64,000 nt of DNA from Cardinalis cardinalis. Lineage: Eukaryota; Chordata; Aves; Passeriformes; Cardinalidae. Below the pieces are notes generated by a model. That model made no database searches and was not told where the DNA came from. It was given only the letters and a program-made list of their open reading frames with translations. The stretch spans positions 64,644-128,643 of the forward strand of contig JACDOX010000227.1 of assembly GCA_014549065.1 (NCBI GenBank), written 5' to 3'. Positions 37,311-50,426 of this stretch are shown one piece after another. Each line of letters starts with the position of its first letter. Within the stretch, counting starts at the first letter, position 1. Made by a program: the position numbers and the translations under genes.

Positions 37311-39834
37311 GAGAAGGGCCTGCGCCACTCTGTCTCCCTCAAAAGGGCTGCACAGAAAATAAATAAAAAAAAATTCAAAAGCAGCTTGGTGTTGTTTGCA
37401 TCCCCCTCATTAGAGACTTTGTGCAATGACAGGATGCACTGCTGAACTCTGGGCACCTGCTGGGAAGTCATAAATTTTTCAAGGGACATACCTTAAACAG
37501 GAGGATTTTCACAGTAAAAGACAACAGGGATTTTACTTAATCATGCATTAATGTGGGTAAATAAAAGGCAGTCCCATTCAGACAGCAAGTCATGAACTAT
37601 GCAGAGGGAAAAAAAAAAATAGATGCATACAAGTACCCAGGAAGATCAAACATTTAGGTAGAAGTCTTGCTTAAATAGATCAGCAAATACTCCAGACAGT
37701 TTGGGAGCTGCATGGATTCTCCAAAATGCAACTTCCTTTATTACCTTAATAGAAATAAAATTTAAAATAACCTGATATTTATAATAATACCAATTTCAAG
37801 CTAATAAGTTTAACTACTTATGTGTTTTTATAAATTTACCCATGGAAAAATGTAACTTTTCTGCCATACTTCTTTTTTTTTCCTGACCATCTAGTTTTGA
37901 GTCTGTCTAAACCAAAATTTATAAAAAAATTCTTGTGAGAGTAATTTGCATATTTTAAATTGCTTTTCCCATTCTGAACCTACTCTTTTGTTAATGGCAA
38001 TCCCACTTTATTTCCTATGTGTACTTTTATACCAAANTTAGTTGTGCAAAAAGATTTGAGATGAGGTGGTAGATTTGTAATATCACCCTATTTGTGCAGG
38101 TTTTTCAGCGCTCTAACAGATTTTAAATATCTGATAAACTGACAGAGGATAAGATAGAGAGANGCAGGAAAAAATGTGGGTTTTAGTTGTTTTCAGCACA
38201 GCACATCCTCCAGCGAGGTGAAAAAGGATTTGGNTAAACAGATAAAAGGTGATTATATCAAACATTCCAGATAGCAGGATGTTTTCCAAAGATAATAAGA
38301 ACACTATGGTCCAAGTTAACTCTTCAGCAGACTCCTGCCTACATANATGGAAACTAATTTTAACCTAAATTGAAACAAAATATTTTTCGATTAATTGATA
38401 TTGGCATTGAAATGCATTACAGAGTAGTTGGCAGATATTACATCTTTTAAATAACTCACAAGTCATTCTCAGGAATCATGTAAAATATCCAAATGCAATA
38501 AACAACCAACTGTTACAGACAATTAATAGGAGTAATTAATGAATTCTNTTCAGGAAAACTCTTAATGGGCTGCCTGTCGACCTGGGTGACTAATTAGCCA
38601 TGGACAGCACACGAGGGGATCTATAAAATGGCACTGGGGGNAGTTTTCTTTGAAATAAAAATTGCTCCTGTTTTGTTTAGTGTGTGCATAAGGGAAAACA
38701 GGGGGAGAAACACAACCTTAATGGCAAGAAAAAGAGTTTTTTCACTTTATTATGCCATAAGGCAAGGAGAGTGTGTTCCATGGGTTGACCATGTTCACAT
38801 TTGAAATCTGAGCATCTTAAAACTACTCAGTTTTGATCTTCCAAGTCTGAAATTCAATAACTGTCTGAGAGGATAAACTGGTGAACATGTTTAGTTTATT
38901 TAAGTGAAATNAAAAAAAAAACAAAAAACCAGATGTCAAATGGGCTGCCAGCATCCTTTTGGAAAGTGTCAGTGCCTTTTATGTCAGCTCTCACTGAGAG
39001 GATCTCATTATTGAAAAACATGGTGAGTGAAAAAATGCCTGTGTGCATTTTGGAAGGGTGGAAAGGCAAGTTAATGATCTTATGGTTAATGATCAAGGGA
39101 AGCTGGGTCTCAGTGCAGCATGGAGGCTGACTGAAGGGAGAAGAGTTGAAAGGTGAGCCAGAGATGCCAGTCTCCCAAAGCATCTTTATTGCTCCAAGTG
39201 ATTAAGAAGGGATTGCGGGGTTCCTTGCTTGGCACATTGCAGTTTTCCATAATCACTTCAGTCTTCCCAGTATCCAAAGTAAACTATGTCTTTGACAGCT
39301 GCTGTCTCCCAGCCAGAAACACAGGAATCAAAGCAGTTCTTCCCTTTTCATGCTGTTTAATAAAAATTCAGTAAGATGGATTAGGCCCAGAGTGCTCTGA
39401 TCTGTTTGCTTTGTGGCTTTATTTGCATAACCTAAGTCTCCACTTTTGCTTTCCTGACCCCTGCACTTACAGGACAAGGGCTTCTGAAAAAAATTAGTAT
39501 GGATGAAGAAAGTCCTGTCACTCACTTCCTGCCAGTCTTGCAGATGCTTTTCAGTGCCATGATTAGAAATGACTGAATGATTTCAAAGATGCTTTTATAG
39601 CCTTACAATGTGTGTTTTTGCCCTTTTTTTTAAGGAGGGCTGCTTGCACCACACGTTGAACATGTGTACTAATGGATTTCCCAAGGTAGAAATAGTGAAA
39701 TGAATCCACTCTTACCAAAGAATTCCAATTACTTACTGTCATGTGCCTCTAGTATGCAATTGACATGAAAGGATTCACCTTAGATGTAAATAAAGTAGCT
39801 TGGAATAATGCAAATTACAGCACTGGCCCTCCCA

Positions 39835-40015
39835 AAATCCAAGTCNTTGAAGATGTGAAGCACTGGTGGAGGTCTGTGGCCTAACCCCACCTNTAAATGG
39901 ATGACCCAGGGGTGCAGGCTTCTGAGGGTCATTTCCAGTTGAGTTTTGAATATTTCCACAGATAGAGCCTTTCAGCTTCTCATAGAAATCTGTGCCAGCG
40001 TTTGATCACCTTCAC

Positions 40016-40020
<5 letters not shown>
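39835..40020 (-). mobile_element. Old CR1 LINE fragment, minus strand
   Basis: Diverged but ordered CR1 landmarks: TGGAGGTCTGTGGCCTAACC, TCATTTCCAGTTGAGTTTTG, AATATTTCCACAGATAGAG and GATCACCTTCACAGGGTAA. It runs directly into a 26-base A tract, at the place where CR1 normally has a short A run. Confidence 0.82.

Positions 40021-40046
<26 letters not shown>
40021..40046. repeat. Poly(A) tract at the CR1 edge
   Basis: 26 consecutive A directly after the CR1 fragment, probably an expansion of the CR1 internal A run rather than a retroposon tail. Confidence 0.9.
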
Positions 40047-40052
<6 letters not shown>

Positions 40053-41206
40053 AAACAAATGGACAAACCCAAATGTATTTAAGTGCCATTTTGTGAAATT
40101 TAATTTTTTCTCATTGTGCTGTCACTGGGTACCACTGAGAAGTCCCTGGCTGTGGTGTCTTTTATTTGTATTTTCTTCTCCAGGCCTGACTATTTGATTT
40201 TAGGGAAATAATCACATCCCTTGGCATGCTGGCACTCCTCTCCCTAGTGCAACACAATCCTTTGTAGATTGCCCAGGATATTGGGAAATAGAGTGTGGAC
40301 TCCAGATTTCAGCACCTATTGTCACTGCTTTGGGTGTAGTGCCACCCAAATTGGCTATATTTATTCCTATATTAGCAAAATTTATGTAAAGTGACTTATT
40401 CACAACGTTTCTTGTTGTCAAGAGAAAGACTTTTCTACATGACTGTGAATTCTTAAGTGTGCTGTCGTGCTTTTCTCTTGATACTGATTCATTACTAGAA
40501 GAAAAAATTGCAAAGTCAATTGTCCTCCCTTTGCTGATATTCTCACTCTCAAAAACCATTTCAATGGCTCTGTTGGTAACAGGAGATTGACTTCAGAGGT
40601 GAGGTGGGCCTGTGTTTATTTGAAATCAGCAAGAATAATCAGGTTCCATGGCTAAAGGGTAGTTTCTTCAGGGAAAAGAGTGAGAGAGAGGAGGAGGAGG
40701 GGAGGGATTGAAAACAAATTCTTCATTGCAGGTCTTCAGCATGTTGAAGGCATTTCTCAGGGCTCTATTCTAAAGCCTAAACCCTAGGGCTTCACATTTT
40801 TGTTACACAGCAGTGTTTNATGTGAAATTAACCTCAAAACACATTTTTAAAACAGAAATCATCACATAATCAAGACGTTCTCATGGGTTATGGAGCTCTG
40901 TTAAAAGCAATCAATACACATTAATAAAAATAATTTGGCAAATTAGGTCCTAATATTTAGTTTTTGGGTAGCCTGAAGAGACCATAATGCACAAAAAATC
41001 TAAATTGAATGTTCTGAATGCATGCAAGCAGAATAGCTTGATAAATGGCATTGATTGCAGGGCAGAAAATGTTGTAAGTCATAATTTACAATATTTCTGC
41101 CCAAAAAAATCGCCTTTGATGCTGATTGCCAATAAATCCGTTGTGAAAATAAGTTTTTGAGTCACAATTGGTGAAGAGAGTGCAAAANTNGAGTTCACAG
41201 AGTNNT

Positions 41207-41549
41207 AGAATCCCAGGTTGGNAGGGACCTCAAGGATCATCTGGGTCAAACTTTCTTGGCAAAATCATGGTCCAGGCCNGATGGGCCAGAGCCCTGCCCN
41301 GCTGAATCTTAAAAATATCCAATTCTGGGGAATCCATCCCTTCCCTGGGGAGATGATTCCAGTGGNTGNTTGTTATGGGGAAGATGTTTCCTCTTGTGCC
41401 CAGTTAGAGCCCCTTGGGCCCCTCAGCCCTGGTCCTCTCCNTGGGCTCCGTGCACAAAGGGAGTCTNCCCCTCCTCTGTTGTCACAGACATCTNNTATGN
41501 AAAATCCTTTCCTTAGGATTTTNCCTCCTGAGAGNCCTCANGAACAAAA
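41207..41549 (-). mobile_element. CR1-like fragment, left part, interrupted by an LTR
   Basis: It begins TAGAATCCCAGGTTGGNAGG then GACCTCAAGGATCATCTGG, the minus-strand CR1 3' end. It continues with GGGGAAGATGTTTCCTCTTG and a text rich in CCTC. About 20 single N bases make it the most ambiguous stretch of the window. Confidence 0.8.
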
Positions 41550-41859
41550 TGTAAGCAATGGTTATCTGCTGCTGTGGAATGCAACAGGTGCATCTGGGAT
41601 TGGTCTCATGTGGTTGTTTCTAATTAATGGCCAATCACAGTCAGCTGGCTCAGACTCTCTGTCTGAGACAGAGCCTTTGTTATCATTCTTTCTGATTCTA
41701 TTCTATTCTTAGCTAGCCTTCTGANGAGAACCTTTTCTTCTATTCTTTTACATAGTTTTAATGTAATATATATCATAAAATAATAAATCAGCCTTCTGAA
41801 ACATGGAGTCAGATCCTCATCTATTCCCTCATCCTCAGTCCCAGCTGAACACGGTCACA
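41550..41859 (+). mobile_element. Solo LTR of an avian endogenous retrovirus
   Basis: About 310 bp with TG at the left edge and TCACA at the right. It contains a CCAATCACAG box, CTATTCTTTTACATAGTTTT, a polyadenylation signal AATAAA at 41782-41787 and GCCTTCTGAAACATGGAGTC. That order matches a songbird LTR type I recognise and also the minus-strand LTR at 50427. No internal retroviral coding adjoins it, so it is a solo LTR. A clean target-site duplication is not visible. Confidence 0.85.
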
Positions 41860-42340
41860 CTCTGAGGCCACCCTTTAACCAGGGCAGCACAGGGTGAGGT
41901 GTCCCCTCATCCTCCTCTCCCCAGGGCTGAGCAAACCCAGGTCTCTCAGCCTTCCTTCCCCCCAGTCAGATCTCCCAGCCCTGGGATCCCCTTTGTGGCC
42001 CTCCCCTGCACCCTCTCCAGCCTGGCCAGCTCTGTGTGGCACACCAGGGACACACCTGGGCACGGGGCTGCAGGTGGGACCCAACCAAAGCTGAGCAGAG
42101 TGGGGTGATGACTTCTTCCCCTCTAATTTGCCCTTTTTGGTGCCTCTTTGCATGAAGGATCCTGCAGTTAATTCCTTCCCCATCTCTGTGTTCCTCTGCT
42201 CCACAATGTCCTTGTGCCTCCTGTCCTGTGCAGTCCCAGAATTGGACACACCACTGCAGATGTGTCCCTTTGCTAAGCAAACAGAAGGATCATCCACACT
42301 CACCTGCTGCCAGTGCTCTTCCCAACACATCCCACAATGC
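41860..42340 (-). mobile_element. CR1-like fragment, right part
   Basis: It resumes with GGTGAGGTGTCCCCTCATCC, CTCCCCAGGGCTGAGCAAAC, GGCCCTCCCCTGCACCCTCT and GCACACCAGGGACACACC, then AGAATTGGACACACCACTGC. These resemble the minus-strand 5'-ward continuation of CR1. The right boundary is approximate. Confidence 0.65.
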
Positions 42341-43157
42341 TGCTGGCACTTGTAAAAAAGGTGCTTAATATTCTGTTGGGTTTCATCAGAATATTTATTT
42401 TATAAAGCATTTCGTAAGGCGTGACAGACCTTAAAAAGCCTGTGTGGTACCACTGGTCAATGTGGCCATGCATAATATTTCTAGGTAGTGAAAATTTTAA
42501 AACCTGAATGAGAAATGATCTGTTGAATGAACCTCATGCTGGAATTGATATCACATTTTCCTATTTTTCTGCCTGCAAATTTTTTTTTTTATTTGGAGGT
42601 ACAAACTGGCAAGGTCACACGCTAGAAGGTGAGCAGTTGTCCCCTCTGAAGGAGATTTTATGCATTTTATGCATCCAGTCAAAAGGGCAAAAGGAAAACA
42701 TCCAGCCCCTTGTTGGCAGGCCTACTGCTAAGGATGAGACCTTGCAAAGAAACACAAAGTTTGTGAGCATGGGCTTATTTGCCAAAACACATCCCCAGCC
42801 CCTGCTTTCAGCTGGAGGGATGAAGGACTCAGCAGTGCATCACGTTTTGGTTAAAAGCTGCAACACTGATGCCAAGATTTTCGTGTAAAAAATACTCAGA
42901 AAAGTATGCCTACAGGTCATGGAGAACTGTGACAAACTGTGAGCTCTGAGCTTTCCATCCAGGTGTTATTTAACTGGAAACTCCAAGTACACAGAGCCTG
43001 CTGAAGGCAGGGTGCTGCAGAAACAAGGGTTGGCACCTGCCTGGGCTGTGTGTGCTGGAAGGGACTCATCTCTGGCGAGCCAGGTCCATTTCCATGATGT
43101 TTTGCCCTGTTTTATTGGGTGAAGAAGAGAAGGGGAAAAAGTACAGAAGAAACAAAA

Positions 43158-43158
<1 letters not shown>

Positions 43159-43208
<50 letters not shown>

Positions 43209-43275
43209 AAAAGAAAAGAAAAAAAAAGAAAGGAAAAAAGAACAGAAAAAAAAGGAAAAAAAGGAAAAAAAGAGC
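43159..43275. repeat. Poly(A) tract grading into A-rich purine repeat
   Basis: 48 consecutive A (43159-43206), then AAGG/AAAAG words to about 43275. The purine strand has no stop codons and yields spurious lysine-rich ORFs. Confidence 0.95.
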
Positions 43276-43738
43276 ATTTTCGAAATGTGTTGTGCCTATG
43301 GCCTTATATATTTTTTAAACCAGNTTCAAAAGAAGCAAGTAGAATAAACCAGTCATGTTTTGTCAGATCTGCCAGTGAAATAGGCTGCACATAAAAACCT
43401 GGAGAGCTCATGCTGACAGACAGGGGAAAATTGCTCCCTGGATAGGTGCTCTTAGCATTGTCTGGAAAGAGAAGTGNTCAGATAATTCAGCTTTGGTGGG
43501 CAGCAGCTGCATCGGGTTGAAANAGCAGAGCACATGACACACCAAGATCTAATTAAATAAATATTCTGGTACACAATATCCTGCTCATTTTCACATCCAT
43601 GAGTACCTCTGGAGTAGTCCAGAGAACTGCTGACACAGCTGCTGGGCTGCTTCTTGTGATGTTCCATGTCATGTTGACTTTGTTCTTTGGTGTCCTTGTC
43701 CTGGTGTTTAAAATGGTTCTCTCACCACTTTAAAATTT

Positions 43739-43782
43739 ACTATTATTATTATTATTATTATTATTAATAATTATTATTATTA

Positions 43783-43821
<39 letters not shown>

Positions 43822-43905
43822 TTATTATTATTATTAGTTTTGTTGTTATTACCATTCATATTATTACCAATATTATTATTACTATTATTCTTTTAATATT
43901 ATTAG
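43739..43905. repeat. (ATT)n microsatellite
   Basis: Mostly clean ATT units to about 43836 with a few TAAT interruptions, then a decayed tail of ATT, GTT and ACT triplets. Confidence 0.96.
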
Positions 43906-45181
43906 TGTTATCTTTATTAAAACACAGAAACCATATCTATCTTATTGTTCCTAATCAATTGTTACTGTCTTTAAGACGATTTCCATTACCAGATTTTTTT
44001 TTAGTGTATGCCATCATCATTGACAAATACTAGAGGTCTTCAGGTTCCTGTCCAGTTGCAGAGAAATTAATTATTGCAGGGCTTTTTGTACTTTTGAAAT
44101 ACACCACTCATTAGGAATTTTTAATTCTTATGGATTAGGGATGACNAAGAATCATCATGATTAGGATTAATTAGTATTTGGTTTTGCTAGCANTGGGGTA
44201 GTAGCTTTATTTCCCTGTTCCTTTTGCTTGGCTAATGCAAAGTAAACAGTTTTGGTGGTTTTTAAGAGACCAGACAACATAATTTCTGATAACATTTTGA
44301 CTCAAGAAATGTTCTTGAAGCACTGCCTCTGTTTGTTTTCCCATTTTATATAACATAGTTTTCTCCTGGATTTTTATGTAGAAGGATGTGACTCAACAGT
44401 ATGGAAGCAACTTGCTAAAAAATAAAAATGCCAGAAGGAAGCTGATTCTTTAGCTGAAAAAGCAAATTGGTCTTTAATGAGATGTTAATTCTGGCATCCT
44501 AGGAGATTCAGATTAGAAGATTTTATACTTCTTAGGAAAAAATGATCAGATGGAAAACCTGGTGGTGTTGAACTTAATGCAAGCTCTAAATGGAATTTGG
44601 TTCCAGAGTAAAAGAAACACAAATTAAAAGCTGAATATTGGATCCAGAGACAGATGGACATTATTGTTGTTTTTTCCTTTCCCTCTTTAAGTTTTTTACC
44701 AGATTTTTTTTTTCAAAACTATTTATACAAATGGCTCATTAAGCAGAGCAAAGTACATTATGTTTTGGCATCACTTTTCCTTACTTTTTTTCTCTCTATG
44801 TATGTTTACTTGTTTTTAAGTAATGAATTAAGGAAATATATTTTTGCTACTAAAAAAATATAGATACAATAGTTCAGCTTTTGCTTTTCTCCTGTAATAA
44901 AAAAAACTTCTGTTCAGAGGCAGAAGAACAAGAGTACCCAAATGTTTCTCCTAACAAATTTAATGTTTCTAACTCAGAAAAAGTGTTATTTAGTAGCTCA
45001 GAAATTTCTTTTCACTGTATAATTCTCTGATCTGATTCATTTCTATGCTTATTCTTTTTTTTTTTTTTAATTTAAAATCTCTGTTAAGTCACTTGCTTAA
45101 GGGTCTTTGGTGTTTATCGTCCAGATGTAAAATTCCCTTAAGCATTTAAAAGACTGTGGAATTATATATCTGATCTCTCAC

Positions 45182-45204
45182 TTTTTTTTTTTTTTTTTTT
45201 TTTT
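45182..45204. repeat. Poly(T) tract
   Basis: 23 consecutive T followed by an N. Confidence 0.95.
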
Positions 45205-46755
45205 NGTTGAAGATTTTAAACTGGAATAGATAAAACTTGTATTGCCTTGAGCAAACAAACCTTATTCTTTAGTATATTGAGGATATTGAGCACTGAAGCT
45301 CACTGTTGCTCTTCTAAAACCTCTACAGTTTTAGATGAATATAGAAGAATTATGCTGATATGGATCAGATGAGGCCTTTTAACTTTTTTCAACAAGGGAT
45401 TAATTTACTCCAAAAATCCCATTTTCCTAAGGGGAATAACTAAATNATTTAGTTCTTGAATTGTTTGTTGTTGTTTCTTTTTTATTTTTTTCCCCCAAAT
45501 ATAAGTGTAATTACAGGAACTCCATAAGTCTATGGCTGAATTTTTCCCTCTTATGCTACAGAATTAATTCATATTTTGTTGCAAGGAATAAAAAAACCAG
45601 GGGGAATTATATATGAAATAATATAATAAAATATAATAAAAAATTAGTTAGCGATGAAAATTATCGGCCAAAATCGGAAGAAAAATGCCAGAGGGGTGTT
45701 CACTTTTCCTACCCCATTTCAGGGTTTTAGTTNCTGTCTGGATTTATTGCTGTTTGGTGAGATGTGTCTGTGCTGTACCTGTTCTTGTCAGGTGTTAATA
45801 ACAAGGCTGAAATACCCCCAATTTTCNTCCTTCATTTACCCAGTAAATTATCTGGGATGGTTCTGTAGGGGTGAAAAGGCACCACATGCCACGTGCTCAT
45901 ATTTTTGTGCATTCATGGGTGATGAGGATAATGAGGACTTGAGTGAAATCCTGACTGTTTGAAGCATATGAATAATTCAAATTACAGATACTGATTTTGA
46001 AGGGTTTTTTCAGGTTGTATCGCAGGTGTACAGCCTTCTCCTACTTGATGATGCTATAAATTAATGATTAATAATAATTAATTTATATTTATGTTATATT
46101 AATGACCAGAATTCTTAAGGCATGAGGTTTCATGCTGAATTATGGTTGCAGAGCTAGTATTTCATGTGCACTACTTGAGCTGAATACCTGCTTGAGAAAC
46201 TGACATTGCAGAGTCAATATATTATTTCCTATGTTAGAAGAAATTAATCAATGAGATTGAAATTAATGTTTCAGCTGCTCCCCCGTGGCTATATCTGTAA
46301 AATTAGAATGCTAATTTGAGGTACAAACTCTCAGGTTATCAATACCATCTTCACTTTGAAACATGCACTGGAATGGCAACACTCTAAATCAGGGAATTAC
46401 GAAGTCTGGAAAATTCAAAAAGTTGACTTGGACATGACCTTANTTTTTTGTCCCTGAAATTAGGAAAAGAGTGAGGTAGAATTCAAGACCNTCACAATTT
46501 GGCAAAATCACACTTCAGCTTCCTTGGTAGTTCTGATTCTGTTCAGTTTGTGTGTCACTTCCTGCATAATTGGTGCAAATATATGTAGTTCCACTCTTCT
46601 GACCTATGCTTTTGACAGATATCTAATTCCAATCTGCATGAACCCATGCAAGGTTTTAATTTTTTATTTTTTATTTTTTTCAAATGGATGGGTATGAGAC
46701 ATGCGTGTACAATCTGCTCTGTTTGCCTGCCCATATCCATAGTACTCTGAACATA

Positions 46756-47116
46756 GCATTACAGAATAATTTGGGTTTGGAGGGACCTGAAANCCCATCC
46801 AGTGCCATGTCAGGGACACCTTCCCCAGTCCCANTGTCCNGCCTGGCCTTGGGCAGTGCCAGGGNTGCAGGGGCAGCCCCAGCTGCTCTGGGCACCCTGT
46901 GCCAGGGCCTGCCCACCCTCACAGGGGAGAAATTCCTCCCAATATCTGGTCCAGANCTACTCTCTGTCAGTTTGAAGCCACTCCCTGTGCCCTGTCCCTC
47001 CAGNCCTTGTCAATTGTCGNTCTCCATCTTTCTTACTGGTTCCTTCAGGCCCTGCAAAGTCACCCCAAATCCTCCTCTCCAGGCTGAACAATCCAAATTC
47101 TCCCAGTCTTAATGGT
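46756..47116 (-). mobile_element. CR1 LINE 3' end, minus strand
   Basis: It shows TTACAGAATAATTTGGGTTT, GGAGGGACCTGAAANCCCAT, TCTGGGCACCCTGTGCCAGG, CCCACCCTCACAGGGGAG and TCTCCAGGCTGAACAATCC. This is the full ordered series of a minus-strand CR1 tail of about 360 bp, with several N bases. Confidence 0.94.
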
Positions 47117-50100
47117 GCCCTACAATTANCTCCTAACAGACTAACAGAAGTGGTCAAAATATCCTGGAACATTTAATTTTGACATCTTCTTCTTCAGACT
47201 TCAAATCCTCATAGAGATGCTTCACATATTGCATTTCCATTCACAGACAATTCTTCCTGGCCCTTTTCCTNTGTGTCCACACAAACATAGGTTGTTGCAG
47301 AAAAGTGTGGTCTCTGCGTAAAGCAATTTTTTGCTCCTTTTATCCAGAAAAAAAAAAAAAAGATCACAGAAAGAAGTTCCAGGGCTTGCAGATATTTATC
47401 CTGCATAGAATCCCACACTCTGGAAGACAGGGTTGGGAGTGATGTGCCTGTGGATTCAGAGTTTCAGAGGGAAAATCCAAGATATCTGTAAATTCCAGAG
47501 TCTTTTCTCTAAATCCCAGCCAGTATTTTTTTTGTAGCTCCTCATGGCTTTGAACAGCAATAATTATTTGGATTCTGTTGACTCTGTTTGCTCAACTGGT
47601 CCTTCTAAATGCAGATGTAGGGGAAACTAGAGGGGAAACTGCTGCTGTGGCAGCTGCCTTGGAAGGAAAAGGAAGGAAAAGTTACTTATCCTTCTAAACA
47701 TACTTAGGAGTTTTCATGGAGTCTGATGTGTTTCACAATGCAGACAGAAACAGGGCAGAAAAAAAAAATTCTCATTTGTTGGTGATGCCTTTGTCTCAGT
47801 TCCAACATAGGCTGGAAGCAGCTTCACCTTCAAATGCACATTTAAAGTCANATGAATTGGTTATGAACATTTACTATCCATTATAAAACCAANCCAACAA
47901 CAACAAAACAAACAACAACAAAAAGAAAAAAGCAAGAAGAAAAAATAGTATGTCAGTGCCTAGATTGTCAGATGCGTTGTTGCAAAAGCCATCAATAGGG
48001 AGGTGACGAGAAAGGATGTACCTGAAGAAATGGTAGCTTGTTATTAGAAACGTGCTGAAGAACTGAGATATTTTATGTCCATTTCTTCTCCAACATGATA
48101 ATAACATATTATTATGTTATCCACAAATTCATTAAAAAAAAAAAAAAAACATTTCTTGTTTCCTAATTTATTCAGCAGTTGCAGTGACTAGAGCTTTAGA
48201 AAGGGTGAAAAGCTCAGTTCCAACAACTTGCATTTAGCAAAGATGAAAATTAAATTCTCAGTGAGAACCTACACTGAGTATTATGGGACTCAGCAGAATA
48301 TGTCTAAGTAGTAATGGTGATAAGGAGACATCATGAAACACTGCCACACCATTTTCAGATTTTCCAAACCATGTTTTTGAGTTTAGTTCTGCACACAAAA
48401 ACAATGTTCTTGTGGCAGGTGTGTTTTTCCCCTACATTAACCACCTTTCTCCTGTTGGCACAGCACAAACTAAAAACATTCCTATTGTGGCAAGGAGGAG
48501 TTTCCATCATTATTAAAGATTGTTAACTGCTTAGATACACCTGAGAAAAAGTTCTGATAAGTTTTTGTAGCCCTGTGTTAGCACAAGATCTGCATTTGCA
48601 CAGGCAGTGGTGACATCAAGGCTTGCAACAGGACCCTGGTTGTGGATAAAGACTTAAAACCCTGAGAACCCAGTAAGAAAAATGATTTCAAGAGCTAAAC
48701 CTCAGTGTATTATATTACCATTATCTAGAAATATAAAGCATCCAGTTCATATCAAGTATCCAGTTCTGTCAAACTCAATTTGAATTGACATTGAATCAAA
48801 CAAAAATCACTTTTTGAAGCTGTCTTGGTTTTCTCCATGTGTTAACTAAGATGAGGGCTGTAAGGGTGTGAAATAACATGAAGGCAGATGTATGCCAACA
48901 TATTCAAGTAAAAATGTAATCTTGCTGCAATTGAGAGAGAGAAGCATGTCTTGATTAAAAATTCCCATTACTTTCCTCTCCTTCTCAGGCAGGTCAACTT
49001 TTTAATCATCAGCTATATTATTCATTATGAACAGCCTAATGAGGCCAGAATTTGGTCCTTTAAAATTAATTTTTGCAGATAGGAAAACCGCGTTGTCAGT
49101 GTCATTTGATTTATTCAAAAATATGACTGAATGGGCTGTAATTTATAAGGGGAACGATGACAGTCATAAAAAGAAAATATTTAACTTCAGCTTCTGCTTT
49201 TCCTGGCATGAAATAAGAAACATCTGCAGTAGTCATTAGCTTGTAGCTGAACAATACATTAGCCTAAGTCAGCAACAAAAGTGAGCAGTGGATTAACTTT
49301 GTCCTCACTGGTGGCAACTTTGGGATATTACTTATATTAATTTTACTTATATTAAAACAACTGATCCTGACCAGTGTAGCATAAACAAAATTAATAATTA
49401 TATCAGCCTGAATGCAGGGTGGTGGATGCTTCTGAAACACCCATGCCTTCATCACTTGCCCTCTCAGGTGGGAGGAAACCTGAGCAGTTTAAAAGAACCA
49501 GTAACTCAAAATAAAATAGATTAATTGTGTTCCAAGCATTGCAGCTGAATAAATGAATGCCCAAAGACCAGGAAACTAAAAGTTTAGTAAAATAAGGAAT
49601 GTAAATATTAAATTAGCAGGCTGTGAATCTTGATGCTGATTAGAACTGGGATGCGTCAAGCATTTCTGTCATGCATCTTACAGTAAAATACAGGAAAAAT
49701 TAAATTACAGAAGTTTTGTCTGGTCTGGCTGAAATCAAACTGGTGGCAATACTTCAGGAGAAATACTTGACCCTTGTTTAGGAAAAATACTTATTAAAAA
49801 NACCATTGTCTGGCTAATCAGCTTTGAATGAAATGTCTTTTTTAATATAATTTCATTTNCCACTGAAGTTAATTTCATACACTGTAACAGGGAGCGTTGC
49901 ATCTACATTTCTCANGAACTGCGTTCATTCAAAAATGGTCCATAGTAGCTGCACTGTTCTGCTTTGACTTGGCAGCCCTAAAATCTAGATTTTCTGTGCT
50001 GAAAGCACTTGGCTTGGTGTGACAGTTCTGCTTGAAGCCCAAGGACTCCACAGGTTGAGTAGGAGAGGAGACAGGACTTGTGAGTGACACTATAAATCTA

Positions 50101-50426
50101 GTTTATTTGCATTTTTACAGCCTTCACAATCATATTTGGATAGGAAAGAGACAATTTAGCAACATAAACATAGAAAATTTTTTTTTTTTTTCACATCGTT
50201 AGCCAGTGTGTGGTACCCAAATCACAGTGGCAACACCCTGTCTGGTGAGAACTGGAGCAGCAGAGAGGATGTGGCTAATAGAAAACCAGGGTGCAGCACA
50301 GTGAAACATNGCAGTGATGGCCTGCCTGGTGAGAACAAAGTGTGATGAAGGGAGACTGATTAAAAGGAATCAAAACAGCCTAGCAAAGCAGCTGAGCAGC
50401 ATTGTCGTATTTTTGGGAGGTTTTTT
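47117..50426. other. Unique intronic sequence
   Basis: No exon is recognised. A small A/C-rich stretch lies at 47885-47942 and short A runs occur near 47347 and 48134. Around 49020-49210 the sequence is free of repeats, but nothing identifies a role. Confidence 0.55.

Larger units (their letters stand above)
34464..39834. other. Unique intronic sequence at the start of intron 2
   Basis: No exon or transposable element is recognised. It contains a short 10-bp tandem repeat at 35151 and an A/C-rich block at 37187. Confidence 0.55.
42341..46755. other. Unique intronic sequence apart from the listed repeats
   Basis: No exon is recognised. It carries the A48 tract, the (ATT)n array and a T tract at 45182. 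Confidence 0.55.

Noticed and set aside
40212..40559. 115-codon minus-strand ORF with protein-like composition
   Set aside because: It was considered as a retrocopy or retroviral remnant. I could not match it to any family and there is no flanking structure. A protein search would settle it.
41218..41712. 164-codon ORF
   Set aside because: It spans the CR1-like/LTR junction with many N codons, so it is not a protein gene.
43052..43394. Poly-lysine ORFs
   Set aside because: Translation of the A48 and purine tract.
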